Shown here: positions 11,450 through 23,124 of the stretch, in pieces | Position numbering within the stretch: position 1 is the first letter of the stretch | Layout of the letters: each line of letters opens with the position of its first letter | Assembly: GCA_011009095.1 (NCBI GenBank) | Contig: VTPC01001028.1 | Span: 184,798 to 248,797 of the forward strand | Direction of reading: 5' to 3' | DNA: 64,000 nucleotides | From: Ignelater luminosus | Lineage: Eukaryota > Arthropoda > Insecta > Coleoptera > Elateridae | Position numbers and translations under genes: made by a program | The notes under the pieces: model-generated | What the model was told of the DNA's origin: nothing | Database searches by the model: none | What the model saw: only the letters and a program-made list of their open reading frames with translations

Positions 11450-14240
11450 AGAATGGCTTTTGGTCTAATTAATTCATTGAAGTGAGTTGTACAATTATCA
11501 GGCATGCAACACCGAAGAGACTTCTAGCATTCTGCCCTAAGAAGAAATTTAAAACCAAATATAAAGCCAAACCCACAAAAGTACTTAACACCTTACTGAA
11601 CTGCAAAACACTATAAATAGCTGCCAATGAAGTCTGAGCTATTCTAATCTTTACATACTCCTTTGGAATACATGATGCATATCTTCATAGTAGCATTGCC
11701 TCAGCTTATCGAAAAAATAGCTGCTTCGGATAATTCTTACTATTTTTTTTAAATTTTGTACGCAGGGAAGAACAAGATACAGCGCTAAAGAGAAAACCCT
11801 ACATGGGAGGTATTCCACACAACTATCAGACGTTCCCATAGTTAAGAATACTTCGTTTCACTTGTCTGATTGGTTACGGCGCAGCACCTAGTTGCAGATC
11901 TTTGCGCCGGCCCTGTAAGGATAGTCATTTCTTCGCAGAATTCCGTTAAAGAAGAGTAAAATTGAATATTGGTGGAAGAGTATTGTAGAATCTTGCAATG
12001 TTCTAAGAAAACGACCTCTCAAACAACGAATAGTGTGACGAAATAGTTTAATCTCCTCTAGCACGCATTTTATAAAGGAAATATCAAGAAGAATTAATTA
12101 TGAACTAATTAAAATACAGGAATAGATTTTAAGAACATTGCAATTGATGATTTAATTAAAATCTTGAAATTCTGAACTTTTAATAAATCCCAGTTGTTCA
12201 TAATGACATTATTGTCTTCAGTATGTGTAAATATCAAATACAAGCTATCTAGCACAATTGTTCACACCTAAGCTCTTTTAGAACGTAATCTATAAGCAGA
12301 TCTCAAAAGGAATTAATTATGAACCAACTAATATCATTGTAAATACCATCCCAAAAGTGCTTTGTATACGTGGAATTGAAATTGATTTTTTTAAAACAAA
12401 ATCAAATATTTGTCGTAAAGAGAATAAGGAACTATGCCATACCTCAATTATTTGGTTAATTGAAAGTAGCTTCGAGCGTATAAGAAGTGTTATTGGTGGA
12501 CAATAAGTGTATAACTATTCACAAAATCTTTGTATCAGACATTACAAATTAAATCTCATGAAATAACAAACAGAGCAAAAGAAATCTTGGAAATTGAGTC
12601 TACCTAACACCAAATGAAGCATCTTAACAAAATTAAAACTAAGATGTTGAGTTACTCTTTTTTCAGTATTTTCTGAGTAAATTCTTATTTTATTTATGAC
12701 ATTGGACATTTGAATTAAACTATTAGCTAATTACCTAAGTATTCGGCCACTTTAAGTTTTGTATGGAAAAAACTGGTTTGAAAAACAACATCGACTGTTT
12801 AACAAATTTCTACATAGACTGCATTTTGCAAAAATTATCCACTTCGTAGTACTAACATTATAAAAATCTATTAATTTATTAATTGAATAAAATTACTACA
12901 ACAGATAAACTAAAGTGTTTTTACTCTTATCTAAAGTGTGATATAGCAAAATGAATACAAATAAAACAGATAAGCAATAAATTTTATGTTAGTGGTGTAA
13001 ATGGGTAGCCAATACTAATAAATATTCATGAATCTTAATAAACATAAATAAAAACAAATAAATAAGACATCAATTTCTATTTTAGGAATATCAGCAGATG
13101 ACAAAAAAAAGTAACAAGTCACCTTCTTAAAGCGAAAACAAGTTCAATTTTATTAATATTCAGGTTTTGGTGTTAATATGTCTGCCCTGTCGTGACCAAG
13201 AATGTTTAAATATATTAGAAATATCAAAATTTAATTCGATTAACTGTATTTTCATAATAATTTATTGATGTAAGCAGAGGATAGTGAAGAGCAAAAGTAA
13301 TGATATTTATTTTTAGGATTTATCTGTGTTTTGATTAAGTTTTCAATTAATCAAAATAACGAAGGATTTAATGGTTGAACAGTTTTCAGATCTTTAACGA
13401 GTTTTTTTTTTGTTGTGTCACGAGGCATGATTTTGATTTTATTGACGTTATCATTCTTAATTACAACAAAGTTAGAAGATATTCTGAAATTGGATCTACC
13501 GTTTGAAGGTTCATTCAATGACTTGCAATTTTCTCAATTATATTTAGAGTCTTGATTATGCATAGGCATTATTTGCGAAAACATGTGACGTTAGACGTAA
13601 CGTTTACGTTTTAGGGAAGTTTATTCATTACACTCATTATGTAACACAGTGAAGATAAATGCTTTTTGCGATCTTCATTAAGTCTACAATGTTCTTTTTA
13701 TGTAAAAGTTATTCATCAACGTTCATCATTGTTACTTTGCAGTAAACCAGTTTTTGTTATCTCCACATTTACTTGTTATTCTGCACTGTATTTAATTCAT
13801 AATAACAAAAAGTTTTGCCAAAAGGAAAATTCCACCCAGTCGAGATCTATAAGTCAGCAACACTCCATTTATTGGAGTGGTTATCATTGATGTCAAAGAC
13901 AAGCCATTTAAATGCTTCGGTTGAGGTTTGCACTGTAAAAATGCAAAAAGTAATATTTGACATCCATGAAGAAATTAAACAAAAAATTATTTTAATTACT
14001 GTATTCTTTAGGCTTTTGTCAGTATCGTTTGAGGTTAAAAATCTATTAGAAATCTGATGAAGAAAAAGAGAAAGAAAGAAAAAGAGAAATAGAGAAAACC
14101 AGAGAATGTCGAAATCCATACTTTGTCGTAATTGTCCTTTTCAAGACAGGAATTATGTGAAAATTTATGATCAAAAACCTAAATGGTGTTTGTAATTCTA
14201 TTGATAGGTCGAGAACTTGTCAAAAAACTGAAATTCTGGC
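11450..14240. other. AT-rich DNA, nothing recognised
   Basis: No supported gene. Short frames at 13666-14119 on both strands are unremarkable. A short direct repeat containing GAATTAATTATGAAC occurs near 12091 and 12310. Confidence 0.4.
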
Positions 14241-14249
14241 CAGTGCTCT

Positions 14250-14930
14250 CCAGGTTGGTTTTATAATGGATCTTCGGGGGGTGAAGCACTACGAAAACCA
14301 CCAAAGTTCCACAGAACCTGTCAGTATTACTCTCTCGGCCGTCCAACAACATTCTTCACTACCCCGACTATGGGGCATGCGGATGCGGTGGTATGCTTTT
14401 AAAAAGAAATACCGTTTAACAGTGTTCTGACCTTCCTACCTTCACTTCACATCTTTCGCTTCCTGTTGGCTGGATAATACGCTAATTATTGAAACGTCGC
14501 CTCACTATGAAGACGATTTCAACCAATGACGAAGACGTCCATTTATGCTTCCTGCCGCGTCCACCACTACCACGAGGGAATGTCTGTATACGCAAATACG
14601 GGCTGACGAGTGTCTGGTGGACGGACGAAAACTTTGGCTGGCGCTTGATATCCAAAACCATTACTATTACTGCCACCGAATACATCACCACATTTGCAAA
14701 TGCCTCATTTAGCCGTCCGACACTGCACTACTCCAGACAGACCTAAACTCAACTCGACCCCGAGGCGCAGGTCGCCGCGTTCAAACGGACGATCCGTTAC
14801 AATCATCGCCATCATCATCATCATTATCATTATAATTGTCATCATCATTATCATCCGTCTGCTGCGTCTTGTGCCCACGAGCTTCGACCTGTCCACATTA
14901 AAATTTCAATACTTGGTTACTAAAAAAGAG
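14250..14930. other. G+C-richer unresolved patch with ATC microsatellite
   Basis: Base composition is more balanced than the surroundings, and overlapping open frames of 63-87 codons occur on both strands. None shows a recognisable domain. At about 14800-14862 there is an imperfect (ATC)n/(ATT)n microsatellite. The composition resembles the LINE fragments elsewhere in the window, so a decayed transposable element is the most economical explanation, but I cannot place it. Confidence 0.3.
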
Positions 14931-14984
14931 ATTAACTCTTAAACAGTCAGCCGTCTTCGGTAACATTTTAATTTTTATCACACA

Positions 14985-15464
14985 CAACAAATTGGCCAGT
15001 TCTTCAAATTTACTGAGCTAACCGATCAGCATCCAGCTCCAGGAGTACCCAGTTTCACCAGCGGAATTCAGCTACAAAAGCACCCAGCTCCAGGAGCGTC
15101 ACTTCAAATATCATCAAGTCAACCCAAACTCTTTCTCAATCACATCTTTATTAGTTCTCTAATAATTATCTGTTCGTTTTATTTAAAACCAAAAGAAACC
15201 ATAAAACTGGAATAAAGGGTAAAAAAATAATAAACAAATTAAAAAAGAATAATCAAATAAAGTAAGAACAACAACAAACAAATAAGTAATCAAAGAGCAA
15301 ATTAAGATTTGTTTATAAACAAATGAATTTAACAATTGAAAGATGCCAGCCAACTTAGAACAACTAGGAATCAACAAAACTTCGCCTGTTCGATACACGT
15401 ACTTAAGAAAAAAGTTGATAGTGTGAGCTTTCCGAGCTACTCTGTCTAGTGCATGATACTGTCA
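14985..15464 (+). repeat. Solo LTR-like repeat (copy C)
   Basis: This is homologous, in reverse orientation, to the copies at 37637-38140 and 39735-40175. Shared landmarks in order are CAGCTCCAGGAG-type motifs, the TTTATTTAAAACCAAAAGAAA tract, an A/T-rich simple stretch, GCCAGCCAACTTAGAACAAC, a GTACGTGTATCG-like block (complement) and CTTTCCGAGCTAC near the end. The right edge lies at about GATACTGTCA (15455-15464), equivalent to the ...CTGTACA edge of copy B, so the CA terminus expected of an LTR is present. No gag or pol follows it, so it looks like a solo LTR. Confidence 0.5.
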
Positions 15465-16486
15465 ACTCCAGCGATGCGGTAACAAAACGCAGGCGATTCT
15501 GAGCGACTGGTCCGTGGGAAATATTGTTTAGAAATCTACCTTCAACACCAAGGAAACCCGTCTGGTTATACACTTCTTTCGAAAGGTAGAAGCGGTTTAG
15601 ATCGAGCATCTTTCTGCAGCTGTGCTGCTGCTGATCGAGGTTAAGGCAGGGACTGATTTGGTTGTGTTTGATTCTCTGAGGAGGATTGTAAATGTCTTCA
15701 AAACAAATATCATTTTGCGTTGAGTTGTGTATATTGCGTATATTGACAAACAGATCCAAATGAAATCAGATACTAAAGTCAATTTTTCGTCACATTTAAA
15801 CATGTCGGAAGAACACAGATAGCAGCCATCATCTTTTGTTTTTTAAGAGATTATGCCATATCTCAGCTAGTCTTTCAGCCGATTCGGGTACCACCGATTG
15901 TTCTTTGTTTTTCCTATATTTGTATCTTAGAAATGGTTGATCGCTTCGATTCGAAGTGATATTTCAACTATTGACAGTGATAGGGGTGTGGTTTTGGTAA
16001 GATCTGGCAGCCATAAGTCATTTTTTGTTCGGGACTTTGGGATTTTGGTTATTGGGAGTGGTAGAGTAGAGTGACTTTCAGGCGATCAGGGCACTAGCGA
16101 TTGTTTATTGTTTCTTTTTTTTGTTAAACTCTCCATACCAGAAACTTGAATTGTTCGTAGTGGTGAGGTTAATAGAATCTCCACACAATGGCAACTACGC
16201 TTTTTATTTCAAGGGTTAAAAGAAGAAGAGAGCTTTAGGCATAGGCCTGGGTTCGACCTGAGGCGATTGATCTTTGAAGAAAACAAGATCTAACTACAAC
16301 TGATTTAGATTTAATTTAATGCATTTGAAGAAAAATCAGTTTTTCAGTAAAACAATGTTATGACCTTATCTTTCTTCTTTTGTGTTGTTAAAGTCCAGAC
16401 TTAAATCTAGACTCGACTATTCCAAAAATACAGATTGTCAAAGTATATAGTATTTTGTTTTGTTATTCTTTGAAATTAGTTTATTA
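15465..16486. other. No supported gene
   Basis: A minus-strand open frame (15403-15759, 118 codons) overlaps the edge of the LTR-like repeat and has no recognisable domain. At about 16246-16262 a GGGTTCGACCTGAGGC block looks like a tRNA B box, but the matching A box is too far away for a tRNA. Confidence 0.35.
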
Positions 16487-16961
16487 TAGAGGGTGTTCCC
16501 TTGATTTTTAAATTTTACAAAATAGTGAATTTAACAGAATAAATTTTATTAGTGTTATTAATTACAGATTGCAGGAAAGTTTACTCTATGTAACTACCAC
16601 ATGATTGAACACATTTTTCAAGACGAACTTTAAAGTCGTGGCGGTTACATAGAGAAAGCTTTTCTGGAATTGAGAAAAACCAAATTGCGCCGATTGTTTT
16701 CAAACTTGGTATGTAGGCATAAATCTGCATTCTGAACAAATTTTGCTCATAAGGTTCTTTAGTATGTCTCACGGAAAAGGTACTTTACCTACACCAAAAA
16801 TAAGTTTTTGATACCTATCAAAGCCTACTTAATTTTTCAAAAACAAAAATATGGCGTAAGTTAGTTTTTAATCGAGTAGGGCTGATTCTCACAGGCTCAG
16901 ATTTCAACTCGAAAATTTTTTGTTTACACCTATTGTTAAGCCGATCTGGGGACACCCTGTA
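16487..16961. mobile_element. 475 bp MITE-like element with GGGTGTYCCC ends
   Basis: The left end TAGAGGGTGTTCCC and the right end GGGGACACCCTGTA are inverted copies of each other over about 14 bp with one or two mismatches. Both are followed outward by TA. The interior has no transposase frame. This pattern is the usual one for non-autonomous Tc1/mariner-type elements in insects. The inverted match is short, so boundaries are less certain than for the other MITEs here. Confidence 0.5.
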
Positions 16962-19930
16962 TAATATGAGTTATATTAGTGTAGATTGTTGGAAAGCCTT
17001 GCAAGTTGTCTTCGACTTCGTCTAGTTTATTTAGTGATCAGCAAATGATTAGTATTTGTAATTAATTATTCTGGACCTAACCTCAATGGCAGTTACAAAA
17101 ATAGAAGCCCATAACTGAACTCACATTAGCCGGTCCACCACCTCCATATGATTGTAAAGGAAGATTAATTCTACAACGGTTTTCATTTTTCTTTTGAGTT
17201 CATAAAACTAGTAATTAACGACGTTAGAGGTTTTAAAATGCTAGTTATTTTTGATAGTTCAGGGAAAATGACGAAAACAAAACGAATTTTGGCAAAATAT
17301 AAACAGAAAAAGTTGAATGGAAACACAAATTGTAAAATCAGTATTTTATTTATTGCAATTCGCTGAAATTTTATTTCACTATTATTCCACTCTAGTAAAT
17401 ATTATTGTAACCTAAAAATAATTCTTTTGACAATGTCTATTGTGCAACGGAAGAGAGTGTTAACTACATTTTATAGATGTTAACAATAGTAATTAACATT
17501 GTCTATTGTAGTATGAAAATAAATAAATTTTGATATAATAGAATGGACTTACACCTCTATTTTAATTAATTGTTCTTTAATAGTGGGTTCAACCTTTTAT
17601 AATTTATTCCTGATAATCATGGTAAGTAGTTACATATCGACTTCCTCGTAATTATGACATGATTGTTATAGGTAAACTTGTTTTACTTAAAACAGTCCGA
17701 GGACAATAATGTTTTTCAGGGTTTTTGTATGATATTGAAATGAGACAATTTGAAAATGATAAGCTCAAAACTTTTCACAATAAAAATCAAATAAGGAATG
17801 AAAAATACAGACCGAGAATGTGGGAGGTAATAAACTAACTTTATACACAGGGTGTTCTGTGTTAAAGACGGTTGATTCACATTCTTTTAAACATAAACAT
17901 ACTTAACCTTCTGAAAATCCTTTCTGCTAAACTAAGCATAGTTAAGATCTTGATTATTGTTTTGTTAATATTAAACGTGCAGGCATATCCAGAGTCTTAA
18001 AGTTCGTCTGATAAGGAAAACTAATGTGTTTACAGCTTGTAAAATAATCGGTATCAAACAGGTCAACAAACGAAGTCAAAAATAAACTTTTCCGTGTACG
18101 GAATTTCAACTGATGCATGACATATAAATCTAATGTCTTAAATATTAAAGAAATGGTTTATTCAATTTGTTACAGCTTCAATGTTATTGTTGTGGCAAAA
18201 TCAACTTTATAACTATTTATCTCAAACAAATCTTTTTAATTACTAATCATGTTAGTACAAGAAAAAAATGTGGGAATGGTATGTTGGTGTACAATATCAT
18301 TTACTCATTAAATAGATGTTTTCTAAATAATTTTTAACCTAATTGAATTTATTTGGTTATTTATATTTACCAAATCGAATGTATGCTTTGTATCTAATCT
18401 CAAAACATCCCATTGTCTTCCTTTATGTAGATGGAACAATTTGGTTTATGAATACCAATGGCACCTTTTTTTGTCTTCGATTTTAAAGAAGCTTTTGATA
18501 TACTAGATTAATTGTCTAAATTTTCACATGCAATAAAAAAGTAAATTCCTGTTTGTTTAACCTTCATATGATAACTACTATCTCCTATTTTTTCTTTGAT
18601 TGTCAAGGAAATAGATTTACGTCGTTGTTGCAAATGACAATCTATAAATTATTTCAAATTGTTATTACGAGGTCAGAGTTTTGTGTAACCTATTTAGCCA
18701 TAAAACAAAAGAGTTATAACATAACATGTTTTGTTTTTCGAATTGCTGTGACATGCTTGTAAAGCTTTTCTGAGATAGCTTAACTTTCTAGAGACTCTTC
18801 AACGGTATACTTGTTTGTAGAAGTTTAAAGATGACAATCAAAAGATAATTAGCTGCTGTGCTATCTAATCAGGTTTACTTACAAACTTTCTTTGGACCAA
18901 CTTGTCCAAACGAACCCTTAAATGAAGACGCCAAAAATTTCTGGTAGTATAGCAAAGACCTTCAATGGGGCAAGTAAGGAAAGCAAGGTTTATCCCAGAT
19001 TTTATTGTTAGTCTAATATTTTAGGAACCTTTAAGTTTGAGATGACCTTGAACTTCTTTTCATTAGTTAGAGTTATAAAGTTTGATTTTGAACCTGAATC
19101 TAACAAAATTGAATCTTCTGAGTGTCACAGAATTTCCAATCTTGAAAATAAAAACGTACTTTCGAACAATACCAATTTAACCTGTAACTATGCATATTTC
19201 TAGATTTTATGATTTTGAAATTTCTTATCACAAAAAACCAAACGATCTTTTGAAAAACTTTTAAAAAAGTACAGATGAATTCAAAATAAAAAAAAGTAAA
19301 AATGAACTTTTCTAAGTTTCTATAGACAAGTTACACCTTTAATATATCCATCTTATGAATATGTTTCAAAAGTGCTTTATATGATAGGAACTTACAACAT
19401 GGCTGGTTCCAACCTTTCACAAGTTATTAGTCGCCTGCGTGTCACAAACATTTAATTACCCTTTTCACGTGGATGGCCCAGGCTTTATAACTACACAAGC
19501 GTTAGGAAGATAAAATAAGTGACTGTCTTTGCCACAATTTACGTTTTGAATATAGAAAGATTTTACTATTCAGCTATCCTTAGTCCTTGTCGATGCAATT
19601 GAATAGAGAAAGAAAAAGTTAGAAAGAGGAGAACAATTAAGATTATGTTGTTTCTTGTATACAGACACGATACTTCTCTAGTAGGTTTCTGTATTGATTA
19701 TTATAAAAGAGTGGACTGAAACAATCAACCGTATTTGTTCTGGAGAAATGTTGTATTAATATATTGAAAATCATGTTTGCTAGCAAAATGAATTCTCACA
19801 ATCTAGCTTTACAAAGTTTTCCAAACTAGTAATGTTTATTTAATTTCTTGGTGTAAGTCTAGACATTATGCTATGTATGATGTTAATTCAGACATTTTCC
19901 TTTGTATATTCATGTTTATAGTATTTGTCT
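16962..19930. other. AT-rich DNA, nothing recognised
   Basis: No supported gene. A CACAGGGTGTTCTGTG motif at about 17848-17863 looks like the outer end of another TA-targeting element, but no partner was found. Confidence 0.4.
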
Positions 19931-19949
19931 AAGGCAGCATAGTTTTACG

Positions 19950-21620
19950 AGCCGGGGTCATTGCCATCTCCATCGCTAGTAATTGTTTACCAATCAACTC
20001 CCGCCCCAAATCTTCGCATCATAATCTACAGACTGGATGCGTTCTGACTCATATTACAAATCATCTCCCAGTCTATCACACCCTGCAAGTGCCACCAAAA
20101 TCGATGCCGCATTCACAGCTAGTTTCGCTTGAATCTATCAACTATGACCATCCACTCTGACGCATCAAGGAAAAACACAGCCTCTATGAAGAATACGTCA
20201 GAACCCTCGATCCTCTGGTTGAGACGCAGTGGAACCGATTTTCGGTTGTAAATCATCAAGCACTCTGCTTTAACCTAGACTGTTCTGGAATAAGCTGCGA
20301 GCCATGATAGCTAGAGAGAATGTACCAATCCCAAACGATTTCGCTTCCGACCTGCCGCCCCCGGATATCTTTTGTTTCATCCGGGTAAAAGAAACAGCCT
20401 CCGGCAAGAACTCCACCTCAGATGAGGACTCTCTTACCAGGAGTACTTTCCGACAATTTCACCCAGAAGTCTAGAACTAATTATCATCATTCTCAGCAGC
20501 TGCTTTTGGTGCGGCCTCCTCCTGGAAAACTGCCTACTTCTTCATGTTTCCCAAGCCTCACAAGGGGAGGGGAGACTGGGAGACCTCATGACCACATACA
20601 CAATATTCCTTCTGTTCCAGTATGATTTCCGCTCTGCCATATTCATCATGGATCCATTTCTGAAACTACAAGTGAATTCTACCGTAGCTCTTAACACAGG
20701 AAGGTGCATACTGGTGCCGGCATACCGTCTCAGTTTGAGCGTATAATTCTCAGCTTTCTCACTCACCGCCAACACGAGATACGAGTACAGAAAGATTTAT
20801 CATATTCTAGGGCTCTTTATATTTTATTGTCATGATATTTAATCCTTATCCGTCACCCTGAAACAACATCGTCTTTCTTTGCAGCCGCTTCCAGGACTCT
20901 ATCACGCGACCTTGCACAATTGGAGACCTGGTTGGAGCGGTAAAGGATTAGAACCAATCTCAACAAGACCCAGGTGATTTTCCATCAAGCTAAATCTTTC
21001 CAAGAACGTCTGCCCAGAATTGTGAGGTAGCCGTCTTCACCACATTTTCGAAAATATCCTCTGGGATCCAAGACACCAATGAAGTTTCCTTCTGTCCATC
21101 CACACATATAAAACTTTTGTTCTTCTGTTGGACCTAGACTTGTGGAATTGCTGTGTAGGAAGGAGAGGGTAATGTGTCGGAGGCTACTGCGACTGGTTTA
21201 CTGCGAGCTAGCCGAAATACCTCCGATAGACGCCAAACTCGAATTCGTGCGTGGCGGTTTCGTAAAGAGGGCAGTTGAGCAGAACCAAACCGCGCTTGCA
21301 ATACCTTAAAAACAAGTGATCCCAACCAACAATCCACTAACCGCGGTATCCGGTGCTCGAGACAACTAAACATTCGCAACGTCCTATTCTATCAACAGAA
21401 CCAAACCCCAGAAACTCCTTCGCGGTTTTTCTTTATGTCTCAGAGACAAAAGTGTTTTGGAGCACACTAAGCACAAATCCGCAGAGTATACTGTAGTACC
21501 AGCAGCTGTGGGTTGCGGAGCACTTGTAAAAAGGATGATTGCCTTTGCGATCGACATTATCTCCCAGATATAGCGCATAATCCTATCGTATTCCTTCTAT
21601 CCTATCCACAAATAACATTC
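19950..21620 (+). pseudogene. Decayed Jockey-type LINE fragment
   Basis: The base composition jumps to nearly balanced G+C. Conceptual translation, broken by many stops and shifts, gives pieces typical of Jockey/CR1-clade non-LTR retrotransposons. Near 20180 is a linker-like HSLYEEYVRTLDPLVETQW. Near 20610-20680 a VQYDFRSAIF piece recalls the QFGFR motif of reverse transcriptase. Near 20885-20985 ASRTLSRDLAQLETWLER and NLNKTQVIF match the late reverse transcriptase block that precedes the thumb. The 3' part (about 21230-21600) is similar to 62530-62840, so both are copies of the same family in the same orientation. It has no coding ability now. Confidence 0.7.
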
Positions 21621-22570
21621 TGCGTTGAATCTTCTCACCACAATTACCATTTTTTATTTTAGGCCGACAAGGCGTAAATTTACATTGGCCCTTGCTGCTT
21701 CGCAGCAGAAAGTACTGTCATTTGACATACATCACAAACCATGCGTGTGAGATCGGTTTATGGCTTGTGGTGAACTAAATTAGCTAAGCATTGACAAACT
21801 GCCCTCTTCGGCAAAAAACAGAAATTTTAGAAAGGGTGAAATGGAAATTACTGTTCCGGTACTCAGTAATCATTAAAAAACACCACAAGAAAAACCTGTT
21901 AGAATAGAATAGAGTAGTCAAACCGGGGGATTTAAATTTTCCAGTTTTCTGGCATTAATAAAAATATTATCTTGTTCCATACTTTTTGCATGCACTGTAT
22001 ATTTGTTGTTGTTGTCTTCTATTTATACATTCTGCATCATTCTAATCCTTTGAAAATCTCTATCAAGATTCTTAAATACGTTCCAGTATAAAAGTTCTAC
22101 ACTTCTAAACAATTGCAATGATAGGAGTAAGTACATGTTTTCTTTTGAAAAAATAACTCGGTCACCAAGGTAACTAGAAGTTATAACGATCTATTACGAA
22201 AGGTCAACCGTGTCTGCAACGGAAACTGTAAGACTTTTTTGCGACAGAAAAAAAGCAAATAAATCACATTTTATATTTGTTTTTCGTGCACTTGTTACAT
22301 TAAGGCGTCTCTAATAAATGTTTTAGTTAACAGAGCACGGTGATATATAATTAAAGCTCATTTCGAAAGTTTCGAAATTAGAGAATTGTCAAGTTGTCAC
22401 CTTTGACATCTTATATCTTACTTGCTTTGAGAAGGGACGAACACATTTGTATAACTTTCTATCGATTCGAGCATGCAAATGTTAAGAGTGGGCTTCATCT
22501 TGTTAGCTAATTTTAAATTAGTTGTAATTTATTTCAAAATTTAAATATTTTTCTTAATAAAAATGTAATT
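21621..22570. other. No supported gene
   Basis: Mixed AT-rich sequence. The first 200 bases are G+C-richer and may still belong to the LINE's 3' region. No RNA or bounded repeat is seen. Confidence 0.35.
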
Positions 22571-22578
22571 AATTAAAA

Positions 22579-23124
22579 ATGTCAACGTATCTCAACCGAA
22601 CTTCTACAAAGTTTAAATTATTGTTTAATGATACAAATAAAAAAAGAGCCATCACAGTATTTTTACTTCTTCTCATATTTACAGGGTGTTTCAATATAAG
22701 TTTATTTATAGTTTCCATTTTGATAATTAATAAGTTGAAAGAATTCATCATATTTGCTCATGTAGTAATTAAAAATCGATCACGCAGCCGTCCGACGTTG
22801 TATTCCACCACCAACTACCCCACGTTACCCAACCATACTTGCTGGCAGATATTTGCATCCCGAACGTTTTCATCCACTATTCACATCGTTAGCAAGTACC
22901 ATTTTTATTCTATTAATTCACCACCAATTTTAATCTGCCTTCTTTGCTGCCACTATTACCATCCAAAAACTAGTTTGTTTATAAAAATTATGTCTTTTAT
23001 CCAAGAGGATTTTTGTACTTCGAGTTTTCTTTCTTCTCTTTCAAGCAAGGGAAGAATGGGTTTATCAGAATCCATGAGCAGAATCAAAGCGGCAGTCAAT
23101 TTTATTAAGTTTAGCATTGAATAA
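22579..23124 (+). CDS. Unrecognised open frame, 181 codons
   Basis: This is the longest uninterrupted ATG-started frame outside the recognised elements. I do not recognise the product. The N-terminal half has two strongly hydrophobic stretches (about residues 25-50, FLLLLIFTGCFNISLFIVSI, and 51-62), compatible with membrane segments. The C-terminal half is rich in S, T, H and I with several cysteines and no motif. The start context (AAAAATGTC) is acceptable. Against it: AT-rich DNA favours hydrophobic chance frames, there is an overlapping frame on the other strand, and no splice or promoter signals are evident. It may be a chance open frame. Confidence 0.2.
   Translation: MSTYLNRTSTKFKLLFNDTNKKRAITVFLLLLIFTGCFNISLFIVSILIINKLKEFIIFAHVVIKNRSRSRPTLYSTTNYPTLPNHTCWQIFASRTFSSTIHIVSKYHFYSINSPPILICLLCCHYYHPKTSLFIKIMSFIQEDFCTSSFLSSLSSKGRMGLSESMSRIKAAVNFIKFSIE

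Noticed and set aside
16140..16265. Possible tRNA (GGGTTCGACCT box)
   Set aside because: The nearest A-box-like motif is about 100 bases away and no cloverleaf could be drawn.
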